Origin: Halorussus sp. MSC15.2
GTDB lineage: Archaea; Halobacteriota; Halobacteria; Halobacteriales; Haladaptataceae
NCBI RefSeq assembly: GCF_010747475.1
Contig: NZ_VSLZ01000002.1
Coordinates: 744,001-808,000, forward strand
DNA length: 64,000 nt
Reading direction: 5' to 3'
Part shown: in pieces, positions 25,310 to 34,616 of the stretch
Layout of the letters: each line of letters opens with the position of its first letter
Numbering within the stretch: the stretch's first letter is position 1
Made by a program: the position numbers and the translations under genes
The notes under the pieces: model-generated
Databases searched by the model: none
What the model was told of the DNA's origin: nothing
Seen by the model: the letters and a program-made list of their open reading frames with translations, nothing else

Positions 25310-25995
25310 TCATAAGTATTTGGGCTGGAGTGCTGACACGATACCGTCGTGAGCGGCGCGCACCCGCCCGCTCGACAGCGGTTTTCCTCCCGATGCGTCG
25401 CCGGTCACTGATGGTCCGATTTCAACTTCCGGTACGACGCCGAGGACCGGAGCGTCGAGTAGACGACCGACCCCGTCCGGCGGGTCGTCGGCCCGCGAAA
25501 CGACCGCGCCCACGACCGGCGTGTCGAGTTCGCGAGCCATCGCGGCGGTCTTGGCGGCGTCGCGCAGACAGGCGGGTTCGGCGGTGGTCACGACCACCGC
25601 GCGTCGGCGGTCCGGAGCGGCGCGACGGCGTCCGGTCCCGCCCCCGCCGGACAGTCGAAGAGGGCGGCGTCGGCGCATCCGCGGAGGCGCGCGAGCGGCG
25701 TCCCTGTCGGGGAGGGAGTTCGGTCCGCGGTCGGCGGACCGGTCTCGGCGGGAATCACCCCGACGCCGGGCACGGGTTCGTCTGCGATTCCCGCGACCAT
25801 TCGCGGCGGCCACCCCGCGGCCACGACGTCGAGACCCGGGTCGCGGGCCACCCCGGCCATCGCGTGGAGGTCGGGCATCTCCCGGTCCGCGTCGGCCGCG
25901 AGGACGCTCCTGCGCTGGCGGACGAGCGCGGCCGCGAGTCCGAGCGTGGTGGTCGTCTTCCCGGCTCCGCCCTTCCCTCCGGCGACGGCTAACAT
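25310..25995 (-). pseudogene. MinD/ParA-like ATPase with a single-base frameshift
   Basis: The 5' frame gives MLAVAGGKGGAGKTTTTLGLAAAL (deviant Walker A, 6-15), then ADADREMPDLHAMA and DAALFDCPAGAGPDAVAPLRTADAR, and hits a stop. The 3' part resumes in another frame as VVVTTAEPACLRDAAKTAAMARELDTPVVGAVVSRAD. Joining the two by restoring one base near 25606 gives an intact ~228-residue MinD-type protein. Either a recent mutation or a sequence error. Just downstream of the antiporter gene on the same strand (12-base gap). Confidence 0.75.
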
Positions 25996-26007
25996 ACCCG
26001 CGGTTCG

Positions 26008-27276
26008 TCACCCTCTCGGATTTGAACCTTTGGGACGGTCCCGTCCGCGGTCCGACGCCGTGTCCGGCGGCATCTGACGGGACAGGGGCGTTGCCGAGAG
26101 TCCGTGGGCCAGCAGCGAGGCGAACACCAGCAGCGAGACGACGGGCCAAATCCGGCGCAGGCCGGTCCGCTGGACGGCGAACATCACGTAGAACAGCGTC
26201 GAGATGCCTATCGGTCCGAACCACGCCGTGAACCCGACGTCCTTCCGCGTGCGAAGGGGCGAGAGTCCGCCGGCCAGCGCCACCACGACCGGCGGCCGAC
26301 GGAGGAGGAGGACCAGTACGGCGAGCAGTACGCCGCGCCAACCGAGGGTCAGCCACCCGCCCCACGGAATCGCGACGCCGAAGAGGACGAAGGTCGGGAG
26401 GACGAAGAACTTCGTCATCGCTTTCTGGACGTTCTTCTCCTTCGAAGGCTGTTGGGTGCCGGGGGCCATCCGGTAGGCGATTCCCGCGACGAACGACGCC
26501 AAGATGCCGTCCATGCTCAGCAGTCGTGCCGCACCCAGTACGGCGAAGGTGAGCGCGAGGGTGTACGCCACGAACCCCCGGTCTTCGACGATATCGGCGA
26601 GGTCGGCCCACTGAAACAGTCGCGCGGCCGAGAACCCGAGCGCCGCCCCGAGGGCGACGGCCCCGACGACTTGCCATCCGACGACGTACGTTGCCCAGCG
26701 CGCCAGCGCCTCGCCCGTCGGCCGGGTGAGCATCAGTATCGGGAGGAGGACGAGCGGGTACACGGCACCGTCGTTGGCCCCGGACTCGGCCGAGATGAAG
26801 TGACGGACGCGCGCCGGGATGTTCTTCTCCGCCACCGGTCCCGTGACTATCGTAGTGGCGACGATGGGGTCTGTCGAGGTGACAGTGGCTCCGACGAGCA
26901 TCGCGACCCAGAACGAGACGCCCAACAGACCCCACACGAGTAGACCGCTTACCAGCGCCATCAGCACCATCCCGGCACCGAGGATGACCGCGAGCGACCG
27001 CCAGTGTTCGACGGGATACCCCCGCGGGAGTCGCAGTGCGACACCCATGTCGGCGACGGCGAGCGTCACCCGCGTTACCTGCGTCAGTACGCGGGGTGAA
27101 TCGGCCGCCGGAGGGAGGCCGAGCAGTTGGACCCCCGCCGGACCGAGCGCCACGCCCAACGCGACGGCCGTCAGCGGTTCCGTGAGATACCACTTCTGCT
27201 CGAACCACTTCTGTAGGAGTCCCAACAGCAGAATCAGCACCCCTGCGGCGAACAACCAGCGGTACAGCGCTACCAT
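26008..27276 (-). CDS. Na+/H+ antiporter (CPA1/NhaP type)
   Basis: Polytopic membrane protein of 422 residues with about 12 hydrophobic segments. Typical motif VGATVTSTDPIVATTIVTGP (about 148-167) includes the conserved Asp. Also ISAESGANDGAVYPLVLLP (about 181-199, with the SEANDG-type sequence) marks CPA1 antiporters. Exports Na+ in exchange for protons. The C-terminal 25 residues are hydrophilic. Confidence 0.88.
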   Translation of the reverse strand: MVALYRWLFAAGVLILLLGLLQKWFEQKWYLTEPLTAVALGVALGPAGVQLLGLPPAADSPRVLTQVTRVTLAVADMGVALRLPRGYPVEHWRSLAVILGAGMVLMALVSGLLVWGLLGVSFWVAMLVGATVTSTDPIVATTIVTGPVAEKNIPARVRHFISAESGANDGAVYPLVLLPILMLTRPTGEALARWATYVVGWQVVGAVALGAALGFSAARLFQWADLADIVEDRGFVAYTLALTFAVLGAARLLSMDGILASFVAGIAYRMAPGTQQPSKEKNVQKAMTKFFVLPTFVLFGVAIPWGGWLTLGWRGVLLAVLVLLLRRPPVVVALAGGLSPLRTRKDVGFTAWFGPIGISTLFYVMFAVQRTGLRRIWPVVSLLVFASLLAHGLSATPLSRQMPPDTASDRGRDRPKGSNPRG

Positions 27277-27555
27277 CGTCTCAGTTCGGCCCTGCCGCCG
27301 GTTCTACGAGGTGGCGTTTCGAGCGTGTCGAGCAATCCCGATTCTCTCCGAAAATCGGGATTCCAGTCGCCCGCCTACCGATGCTTCCCGCCCGTCTCCC
27401 GACGACTCCCGCTCGTCCATCGAAACCACCCTCGATAGCACTCATCGTCTCGAATCGTGAACACGGACGAACGTATAAATCGGCTGGCGGCGATTTCACG
27501 GACTCTACGCGAACCGACCGGGTATTCGCGCAACCGACCTCGTGTCGGTTCGCGC

Positions 27556-27726
27556 CTACTCCCGAATCGGCCGATACGCGCCGTTGATGTCCCACTCGTG
27601 GATGCAGAACGGGTCTCCGGTGTGCGCCTCGCTCTCGATTCGCCAGTTGCGCTCGGTGTCGTCCCACACGTCGCGTCGTCCGCACCGCTGGCACTCTCGC
27701 TCTCTGGGCGGGTCGAGTTCGGTCAT
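27556..27726 (-). CDS. HEWD-family small zinc-binding protein
   Basis: Haloarchaeal miniprotein of 56 residues. ECQRCGRRDVWDD (Cys12 and Cys15) and DPFCIHEWDINGAYRPI (Cys41, His43) give the HEWD signature; a zinc-finger-like site is likely. Too short for most ORF lists. Stands between the antiporter and the DppA-like gene, on the same strand. Confidence 0.85.
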   Translation of the reverse strand: MTELDPPRERECQRCGRRDVWDDTERNWRIESEAHTGDPFCIHEWDINGAYRPIRE

Positions 27727-27794
27727 TGCGTGGGAGGAAGACGCACGGGCACTTAAGCCAGTCCCCTCTCACAAGGTTTTCCGGGAGTCCCCGG

Positions 27795-29585
27795 TCAGTC
27801 GCGCGACCCGATACGGACGTCGTCGTACTTGTGCATCGAGAATCCGGCGGCCCCGGTCTTCGGCACGTCCACCCAGTCGTAGTAGAACCCCTCTCCGACG
27901 GGGTGATACACCGGGAGGGCGATTACGTCCTCCCAGTTGGCGGTCTCCATCTGACGGTAGGCCTCGACCCGCGCCTGTCGGTCTGACTCGTTCGCCGACG
28001 GGTGTGACAAGACGCGCTCCCACGCCCGTTTCGCACGGTCGGCGGCGGGCGTACCGCCCCAATTGAAGAACTGCTCGTCCGACGACGGCGGGTAGAGTAT
28101 CTCGAGGAAACTGTCCGGGGCGGGGTACTCCATCACCCATCCGTAGGAGAAGGCATCGAGTTTCCCGTTCCGACCGCGTTCGGCGATGGTGGCGAACGGA
28201 GCGCGCTCGACCGAGAGGTCGACGCCCACGCGGGCGAGTTTGTCGCGCAGGAGTTTCCCGGTCTCGAACCACGCCGCCGCGTCGTAGACCGTGAGCGTGA
28301 CCTCCGCGGGGTCGTCCGGTCCGTGGCCCGCGTCCGCGAGTACGTCGCGGGCCGCCTCGAAGCGCGACTCGTCGAGTCCGTACGGGTACTCCTCGGCGTC
28401 CGACTGATACGCCGAGTTCCCGCCGGGGTAGACGTTCGGCGGCGTGAGGTGGGCGGCCCGTTCGCCGCGACCCTCGTGGACCTTCTGGACCTGCATCTGC
28501 TGGTTCAGGACGTAGGCAACCGCCTGTCGAACTGGCTTGGCGACGCGCTCGGCGTTGAACCCGAGATAGAAGGTCCACGTCTGGGGAATCTGGTGGTACT
28601 GGACCGTCTCGCCGTTCTCTGGCAGCGGCCCGTAGGTGCCGACCTTCCGGCCCTTCTCGTCGGTGGTCTCTATCGTCACGAGGTTCGGGTCGAACTTTCC
28701 GCTCGGTATCCAGAAGGCGTCGGCGTTCCGGTTGATGGCGTACGTGTACTCGGCCGAGGGAGTGCTGGTGACCTCCCAGCGAATACCGGCGACGTACGGC
28801 CCGCTACCGCGGTAGTCGTCGCGCGCGGAGACCGCGTACTCGACGTCCTTCTCCCACGTCTCGAACTCGAAGGGACCCGCACCGACGGGGTTCTCGGTGG
28901 CGAACTCCGAGTAGGACATCTCGCCGTCGTACCCCTCGACGTCGCCCACGATGCCTTTCGGGACGACCGAGAGCGACGGGTAGGCCAGCACGCCCAGCGC
29001 GGCGTGAAACGGGTCGGAGAGTCGAACCTCGACGGTCCGGTCGTCTATCGCCTCGACGCCGAGCGTGCCGGGTTCGTAGCGCTCGGTGGTTCCGTCCTCG
29101 GTTTCGACAGTCTCCGTCCGGTGTTCGACGCCGAGGACGTCGAGCAGTTTGCTCGCCGAGGCGGAGTGTTTCGAGGCCGCGACGCGCTCGAACGAGTAGA
29201 CCACGTCGTCGGCCCGGACCGACCGCCCGTCGGAGAACGTCGCCTCCGGGTCGAGGTCGAAGGTGTGGACGGTCCCGTCGTCGGAGACCCGGTGGTCGTC
29301 GGCCAACAGCAGTTCGGGGTCGATGTTCCCCTTCGGGTAGTGGACCAGTCCGTCGAACAACTGCGTGATGACGGTGGTGGACGCGGAGTCGTTGGTGGCA
29401 GCGGGGTCGAGCGTCTGGATGGGTTCCCCGACCATCTGGAACGTCCGCTCTCGGTCGGAGTCGTCTGCCGTCGGTGCGCTACCGGAGCATCCGGCGAGAC
29501 CGACCCCGACAGCGACGCTCCCGACGGTTCCGAGGAAGGTGCGACGCGACGTGGAGGACGGCGTGGCGGGTTCGTTGGGTTTCAT
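27795..29585 (-). CDS. Peptide/oligopeptide ABC substrate-binding lipoprotein (DppA-like)
   Basis: Tat-exported lipoprotein of 596 residues. SRRTFLG (13-19), hydrophobic run and lipobox LAGC (Cys33). The remainder is an SBP family 5 (DppA/OppA) protein: FQMVGEPIQTLDP, YSFERVAASKHS, GAGPFEFETWEKD, DSFLEILYPPSSDEQFFNW. It has no permease or ATPase neighbours, so it is an orphan or serves a remote transporter. An alternative ligand (nickel or opine) is possible. Confidence 0.88.
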   Translation of the reverse strand: MKPNEPATPSSTSRRTFLGTVGSVAVGVGLAGCSGSAPTADDSDRERTFQMVGEPIQTLDPAATNDSASTTVITQLFDGLVHYPKGNIDPELLLADDHRVSDDGTVHTFDLDPEATFSDGRSVRADDVVYSFERVAASKHSASASKLLDVLGVEHRTETVETEDGTTERYEPGTLGVEAIDDRTVEVRLSDPFHAALGVLAYPSLSVVPKGIVGDVEGYDGEMSYSEFATENPVGAGPFEFETWEKDVEYAVSARDDYRGSGPYVAGIRWEVTSTPSAEYTYAINRNADAFWIPSGKFDPNLVTIETTDEKGRKVGTYGPLPENGETVQYHQIPQTWTFYLGFNAERVAKPVRQAVAYVLNQQMQVQKVHEGRGERAAHLTPPNVYPGGNSAYQSDAEEYPYGLDESRFEAARDVLADAGHGPDDPAEVTLTVYDAAAWFETGKLLRDKLARVGVDLSVERAPFATIAERGRNGKLDAFSYGWVMEYPAPDSFLEILYPPSSDEQFFNWGGTPAADRAKRAWERVLSHPSANESDRQARVEAYRQMETANWEDVIALPVYHPVGEGFYYDWVDVPKTGAAGFSMHKYDDVRIGSRD

Positions 29586-29900
29586 GGTGGAATCTCCCGT
29601 CTCGAACGACGGACGTACGTTCTAATTTTAACTTCGCGACAAATATCTACCTACTTCGTCGGAGGTATGGGACCGAAAATCACGGTACACTGACCCAAAA
29701 CGGTAGCACCGGGGAACGACCACGGCGAGGGACCGTTCTCCGACAGTCGCTAGTGGGCCGGCCTGCCGTCGTCCGACGCGACTCATCGTGAACCCGGGGA
29801 GTGTTCGAGACTGAGGGAGGAGACCCTCCCCGAGATGCGACCGAGTGTAATTAAAACAAGTTACGAAATTCTTTTTCCGTAGCGTAATGTCGTTACCTTC
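29586..29900. other. Divergent promoter region, 315 bases
   Basis: Between the leftward DppA-like and rightward ModA-like genes. The left part contains AT-rich TTAAAATTA 35-45 bases before the DppA-like ATG; the right part contains AAAATTCTTTTT about 25 bases before the GTG at 29901. No gene seen. Confidence 0.5.
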
Positions 29901-30776
29901 GTGTCGAATCGTCGTAACGTCCTCCGCCGCGGCGCGGGCCTGCTCGCGGTCGGAAGCGCCGCGAGCGTCGGTTTGCTCTCGGTCGGTTCCGACGACGGAG
30001 CGCGGAGCGCAGGGTCCCCCACTGCGAACGTTCTCGTCGCGGGAAGTCTCCAGACGGTCGCTACCGTGGTCGGTGACGCCACCGTCGAGGCACACGGCAG
30101 CGTCGCCTGTCGCCGACTCCTCGAAGACGGTCTGCGCGACCCTGACGCGGTGGCGCTGGCGGACCCGCGCCTGTTCGACGGACTGGTCGAGCGCGCGACC
30201 GTCTTCGCCGCGAACGCGCTCGTCGTGGCGGTCCATCCCGACTCACCCGCGGCCGAGTACGCCGCGGGCGACGAAGAGACGACCGACCGCGACGACTGGC
30301 GCGGCCTGCTCACGGACCCGGACCTCGCGCTGGGTCGGACCGACCCCGAGCGCGACCCCCTCGGCTACCGGACCGCGATGGCGCTCGACCTCGCCGACGG
30401 AATCGACGCCGCGGCCGTCCGCGGGCGGACCGAGGTCTTCCCCGAGACCGGACTACTCCGGACGCTCGAAGCCGGCGGAATCGACGCCGCGTTCGCCTAC
30501 CGGAACATGGCGGTCGAACACGACGTCCCGTTCCTCGCGTTGCCCGACCGCATCGACTTCTCGAACCCCCGACTGGCCGACGAGTACGCCAGCGCCAGCG
30601 TGTCGCTCGACGACCGGACGGTCTCGGGGTCGCCGATTCGGTACGCCGCCCACGCCCGGACCGACCGCGGACGCCGGTGGGTCCGAACCCTCGCTTCGGC
30701 GCGCGAGGCGCTTCGGAACGCGGGGTTCGTCGTACCCGACGGCTATCCCCGGACGCGAAAGATACGGGTACATTGA
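29901..30776 (+). CDS. Molybdate/tungstate-type substrate-binding protein (ModA/WtpA-like)
   Basis: Extracellular solute-binding protein of 291 residues with a Tat-like N-terminus (NRRNVLRRGAGLLAVGSAAS), no lipobox Cys. The body resembles ModA/WtpA: NVLVAGSLQTVATVV (about 43-57), ERATVFAANALVVAVH, LALGRTDPERDPLGYRTAM and GIDAAFAYRNMAVEH. The start is a GTG near-leaderless after AAATTC. No permease follows; instead the DUF7551-like gene with an iron-box-like palindrome comes next. Ligand unproved. Confidence 0.8.
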   Translation: MSNRRNVLRRGAGLLAVGSAASVGLLSVGSDDGARSAGSPTANVLVAGSLQTVATVVGDATVEAHGSVACRRLLEDGLRDPDAVALADPRLFDGLVERATVFAANALVVAVHPDSPAAEYAAGDEETTDRDDWRGLLTDPDLALGRTDPERDPLGYRTAMALDLADGIDAAAVRGRTEVFPETGLLRTLEAGGIDAAFAYRNMAVEHDVPFLALPDRIDFSNPRLADEYASASVSLDDRTVSGSPIRYAAHARTDRGRRWVRTLASAREALRNAGFVVPDGYPRTRKIRVH

Positions 30777-30801
30777 ACCGGAATTTACTTATCGCCCAAA
30801 G

Positions 30802-30818
30802 TTTTAGCTAGCCTAAAA
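30802..30818. promoter_or_regulatory. Imperfect iron-box-like palindrome F
   Basis: TTTTAGCTAGCCTAAAA, like the 18-bp boxes but with one G missing in the left arm (spacer five instead of six between TTTTAG and CTAAAA). It overlaps the A of the ATG at 30818 and lies about 10 bases after a TATA-like TTTACTTAT. Fits a leaderless start covered by a repressor. Confidence 0.6.
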
Positions 30819-31702
30819 TGGTCGGTGCAACTCTGAGTGACCTGCGAGAGCGCATCGCAGAACACCACGACGACGGCGGTCGGTACTACGTGAACTGCGC
30901 CCGAACGGGCGAACGACCGGTACCGGTCGCGGGCAAGCGATTCCCAGACCGCGAGACCGCCGTGGCGGCCGCCGAACTCGCCGCGGAGTACCGCGCGGAA
31001 CTCCGGCGCTACGACCCCCGGCTACCCCACTACGACCTCGTTGTCTCGGAGGACCCCGGCGACCGCGACTCGGTGGAACCGGTCACGTCGGTCGCGGACT
31101 CGTTGGACTCCGCGACCGCCTCGGACTTTTGTCACGACGTGGCCGCCGCGGTGTTCGAGGCGCTCTCGGAACTCGGTGAGAACAGCGTCGAGCGCGCGGT
31201 CTTGGAGGCGTATCTCCACTCCGCGGAGTCGGTGACCGACCCCGACGAGTTGTGTCTGGTTCTGCTCTCGACAGCGGCGACCGAAATCGACGCCCGACTC
31301 GACCCGGAGCGACAGGCACAGGTTCTCCGAACTGCCGCGAACCGACTCGGCACGCCGTCGCGGTTGAACGACCCGATGCGCGCGACGCTGGCGCGTCTCG
31401 ACGGTCTCTCACTGGTCGGCGACTACGCGGTCGTCCCGAACGACGATACCGCAACGGGTGGCGACGCCGAGAATCCGGTCGGGCGTTCGTGGAGGATTAC
31501 GGTGGAGGAGTACGCCTTCGAAGCGTCCGAGGGCCGAGTTCCGACGCTCCCGTTCGCGGTCGAACTCTTCCGACACCTCCCGGCGGAGACGGTCGCGGTG
31601 TCGGACCTGCGAGCGACGGCCGAGAGTCGGTGGGAGTGCGTCGTCTCGACCGACCCCGACCGCGCTCGGGCGGTCAGTCTCGCCGTCCCGGAGAACCGCT
31701 GA
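30818..31702 (+). CDS. Haloarchaeal conserved protein (DUF7551/DUF7552-like)
   Basis: Protein of 294 residues known to me only as a haloarchaeal family. N-terminal part (SDLRERIAEHHDDGGRYYVNCARTG...) and a helical middle (CHDVAAAVFEALSELGENSVERAVLEAY) are conserved features. C-terminal 60 residues (TVEEYAFEASEGRVPTLPFAVELFRHL) may be separate. No catalytic motif seen. The ATG lies inside palindrome F. Confidence 0.75.
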   Translation: MVGATLSDLRERIAEHHDDGGRYYVNCARTGERPVPVAGKRFPDRETAVAAAELAAEYRAELRRYDPRLPHYDLVVSEDPGDRDSVEPVTSVADSLDSATASDFCHDVAAAVFEALSELGENSVERAVLEAYLHSAESVTDPDELCLVLLSTAATEIDARLDPERQAQVLRTAANRLGTPSRLNDPMRATLARLDGLSLVGDYAVVPNDDTATGGDAENPVGRSWRITVEEYAFEASEGRVPTLPFAVELFRHLPAETVAVSDLRATAESRWECVVSTDPDRARAVSLAVPENR

Positions 31703-31738
31703 ACGTCGCTTTCGTGACGACGCTGTCGTCTGGACTCC

Positions 31739-32212
31739 TCACGTCTCGAAATCGGGGAGGTCCTCGGGCGCTTCGTAGTCGGCCTCCCAGTCGATGTAGT
31801 CGGACTCCAGCACGTCGCAGACTATCTGGCCGAGTTCGGTCATCGCCGCGTTAATGCCCGAAACCGCGTTCCACGAGTCGAGCTCGGGGTGGTAGTTCCG
31901 CTCCTTCCAGTCTTCGGGGATGCCCGGCGCGTGGTAGCCGACCCTGTCTGCGAAGTCGTCCCAGAAGAAGTCGAACTCGCGGAACAGGCCGAGTTCGCGG
32001 GCGATTTCGAACTCCGACTCGTCGAGGTCGGTGTGTTCGGACCACTCGCCGAACGCCTCGTCCCACCCGCCGTCCCGGAGGAACTCCTCCAGTTCCTCCC
32101 GACGGTAGTCGGTGTCGCCCTGCACCTCTACGTCGTCGTACTCCTGCATGTCGGTCCCGTCTGATAATTCGGGCGGGTCCGGAACGGCAACGTCGAGTCC
32201 CATGGTCGGCAT
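31739..32212 (-). CDS. Haloarchaeal conserved hypothetical protein
   Basis: Acidic protein of 157 residues, rich in Asp, Glu and aromatic residues (GLFREFDFFWDDFADRVGYHAPGIPEDW). No known family to me. Conservation is likely since codon pattern is normal and the frame long. The start could be the ATG at 32203 (MGLDVAVPDPPEL). Confidence 0.65.
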   Translation of the reverse strand: MPTMGLDVAVPDPPELSDGTDMQEYDDVEVQGDTDYRREELEEFLRDGGWDEAFGEWSEHTDLDESEFEIARELGLFREFDFFWDDFADRVGYHAPGIPEDWKERNYHPELDSWNAVSGINAAMTELGQIVCDVLESDYIDWEADYEAPEDLPDFET

Positions 32213-32413
32213 GTTGGTCGGGGACGCCGATAAACGTTCTCTACCGAAGGGAGTAACAGTTCGCGTTACGGCGCGGTTTCTGCCGGAGTGCGACAGGGTC
32301 GGCGGCGACCGGCTAATCCGGGCGTAATCCGCAGCTCCGGACTGCTACGACTCATTACTCGGTAAATAGTCGTGGATATTTAAGGATACTTCGTCCTGAG
32401 GGCCGGTCGCAGT

Positions 32414-33190
32414 ATGTCCGAAACGGAGAGAAAAACGACACGACGGCTGGCGACGATGAGCGTCGCCGTGCTTGTGTTGACGGGATTCGTGGGGGTAGGA
32501 ATGGCAACAGTCGGAGCGACCGACTCGGGAACGAACGACTCGGGGGCGGCGCAGGTCCGAGTGGCGCACCTCTCGCCGGACGCGCCCGCTGTCGACGTGT
32601 TGGTCGACGGGAGCGTGGCGCTCGAAGGCGTCGAGTACGGTACGGTCAGCGACTACCTGCAAGTACCGGCGGGCGAACATACGGTGACGATACGGACCGC
32701 CGAGAACGAGACGGTCGTCTTCGAGGGGAACGTCAGCGTCGAGGCCGGGACGATGTACACCGTCGCGGCCATCGGCGAGGTGAGCGAGGACACCTTCCGA
32801 CCGGCGATATTCACGGACGACGTCGAGGTATCCGAGGGGAACGCCTCGGTTCGGCTAATCCACGCGTCACCCGACGCACCCGCCGTGGACGTGACTGTCG
32901 CGGGGTCCGGCGCGGTCCTCTACGACAACGTGACGTTCGGTAACGCGACCGACTACGTGGAAGTTCCCGCGGGCGACTACACGCTCGAAGTCCGACCCGC
33001 GACCGAGAACAACGACGGTGAAGTCGTGACTACGTTCGACGTCTCGCTGGAGAGCGGGACGGCGTACTCGGCGATAGCGTCGGGGTATCTGACGCCCGAC
33101 GACGAACCGGCAGACGTTCCGTTCGACCTCATCGTGGCGACCGACGCTGGCGGTGAGGCGATGACGAACGAGACGACGGCCGAGGCGTAA
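32414..33190 (+). CDS. DUF4397-domain exported protein
   Basis: Exported protein of 258 residues. The N-terminus has basic residues and a hydrophobic segment (MSVAVLVLTGFVGVGMATVGA), a Sec-type signal. Two DUF4397 units follow, each starting with VRVAHLSPDAPAVDVLVDGS or VRLIHASPDAPAVDVTVAGS (the RxxHxSPDAPxVDV signature). Bacterial homologues are surface proteins of unknown role. A short acidic C-terminal tail. Confidence 0.88.
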   Translation: MSETERKTTRRLATMSVAVLVLTGFVGVGMATVGATDSGTNDSGAAQVRVAHLSPDAPAVDVLVDGSVALEGVEYGTVSDYLQVPAGEHTVTIRTAENETVVFEGNVSVEAGTMYTVAAIGEVSEDTFRPAIFTDDVEVSEGNASVRLIHASPDAPAVDVTVAGSGAVLYDNVTFGNATDYVEVPAGDYTLEVRPATENNDGEVVTTFDVSLESGTAYSAIASGYLTPDDEPADVPFDLIVATDAGGEAMTNETTAEA

Positions 33191-33348
33191 CGACGACCAC
33201 TGCCCGACTCGCAGTAGTCGGGCCTCCATTTTTCGAGTACCGGAGTCGCCTGCCCCCAGCCAAGTCCGTTGCGGTCCGGTCCAAAACAGGCAACCGGCGT
33301 TCGGGCGAGTTCAGTACGTTCATTGTTCCGCTGGCGTAATCCGCTACC

Positions 33349-33804
33349 ATGACCGATTTGATGGACACGTACATCGAGAATCGCCACCTGATTCAGCCCA
33401 ACCACACCAACAATCTCGGCATGGCCCACGGCGGAAACGTCATGAAGTGGATGGACGTTGACGGGGCGCTCTCGGCGATGCGGTTCGCGGGCCAGACCTG
33501 CGTCACGGCCCGCATGGACCAGATGAACTTCGTTCAGCCGATTCCGGTCGGCGAGACGGCGCTGATACAGGCGTACGCGTACGGGGCGGGCGAGACGAGC
33601 GTACGCGTTCGTCTCAAGGCCTTCCGCGAGAACCCCCAGACGGGCGAGACGGAACTGACGACCGAATCGTTCTTCGTCTACGTCGCCATCGACGACGACC
33701 ACGAACCGTCGCCGGTCCCGGAACTGACGGTGAACAGCGAGAAGGGCGAGCGACTCCACGAGCAGGCACTGGAGGGCGAAGCCGAGATTCCGAACGGGGC
33801 GTAG
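33349..33804 (+). CDS. Acyl-CoA thioesterase (hotdog fold)
   Basis: Protein of 151 residues with the hotdog acyl-CoA hydrolase pattern: NHTNNLGMAHGGNVMKWMD (the N-x-x-G-x-x-x-GG loop) and CVTARMDQMNFVQPIPVGE (beta segment). This is the YciA/BFIT subgroup; it hydrolyses acyl-CoA to free acid and CoA. Monocistronic. Confidence 0.88.
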   Translation: MTDLMDTYIENRHLIQPNHTNNLGMAHGGNVMKWMDVDGALSAMRFAGQTCVTARMDQMNFVQPIPVGETALIQAYAYGAGETSVRVRLKAFRENPQTGETELTTESFFVYVAIDDDHEPSPVPELTVNSEKGERLHEQALEGEAEIPNGA

Positions 33805-33941
33805 TGTAGATTCCCGATTCCGACGGTGGTGCTCCGTATTCGGCACTGCTGTTCTCTGCTCCGTACGCAGCAGCTTTCGTCTAGTTCTCCTCTTCCCGGT
33901 CGCGCACACCGGAACTCCATTGCTCGGAGAAAGTGGCCGTC

Positions 33942-34616
33942 CTATCGCTGTCGGCCCTGCTGGTTCTCGTTGCCCTCTCGACCGTGGTGATGATGATGGT
34001 GGTGGTGATGGTGGTGCTGTTCGCCGCCCTGTCTGCTCTGCCCGCGCTGGGTATCGTCACCGCCGCCGTACTGGCGGTTCATGTGTTCGCCCTCGCGCAT
34101 CTGGCGCGTGTCGGTCTGGCCCGCCTCGGCCCGCCGCGCTTGGGCCTGCCCTTGGCCGGTCTGCTGGTGCCGTCCCGACTGCTGGCGGTGACCCGTCCGT
34201 TGGTTCCGGTCAGTCTGACGGTGCTGGCCAGTTTGCTGACTGTGGCCACTCTGTCGATGTCGAGCGGTCTGTTGCTGGTCGGTCTGCTGGGGACCGCGTT
34301 GCACGGGGCGGTGTTGACTCGTCTGGTGGCTCTCGGGTTCTTGCCCGGTTTGTTGGTGCTGGGTGCGTCCGTGCCCGGTTCGTTGGTGCTGGGCGTCTTC
34401 GTGGCCGGACTGCTGGTGCTGGGCGTGGCCGTGCCCGACGTTCTGGTGCTGGTGGGACTCGTGGTGTTGGCTCGTTCCCTCCGGTCCGGCCCCTCGCGGC
34501 CGGTCCCGACCGTCCGAGCGATTTCGAGTGCCTCGCTCCCGGTCGTCCATCTCCTCGTGCTGATACTGTCTGTGCCCTCTACGGCCTCCCCAACGGCTCT
34601 GAGTGTTCCGTGCCAT
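33942..34616 (-). CDS. His/Gln-rich low-complexity protein with an 11-histidine run
   Basis: Hydrophilic protein of 224 residues, rich in Gln, His, Gly, Arg and Thr, with a repeated theme (HQQTGHG/HQQTGQ). Positions 201-211 are eleven consecutive His, coded by both CAC and CAT. No known domain. A GGAG sequence about 10 bases before the ATG supports translation. The opposite frame (33933-34721, Val/Leu-rich) is a shadow: the antisense of CAG and CAC reads Leu and Val. Natural poly-His suggests metal binding; low complexity may instead mean disorder. Confidence 0.62.
   Translation of the reverse strand: MARNTQSRWGGRRGHRQYQHEEMDDRERGTRNRSDGRDRPRGAGPEGTSQHHESHQHQNVGHGHAQHQQSGHEDAQHQRTGHGRTQHQQTGQEPESHQTSQHRPVQRGPQQTDQQQTARHRQSGHSQQTGQHRQTDRNQRTGHRQQSGRHQQTGQGQAQARRAEAGQTDTRQMREGEHMNRQYGGGDDTQRGQSRQGGEQHHHHHHHHHHHGREGNENQQGRQR

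Noticed and set aside
34009..34041. Poly-His run as a sign of vector or tag contamination
   Set aside because: Codons are mixed and the flanking repeat-like His/Gln-rich protein is continuous with it; no vector sequence is near.
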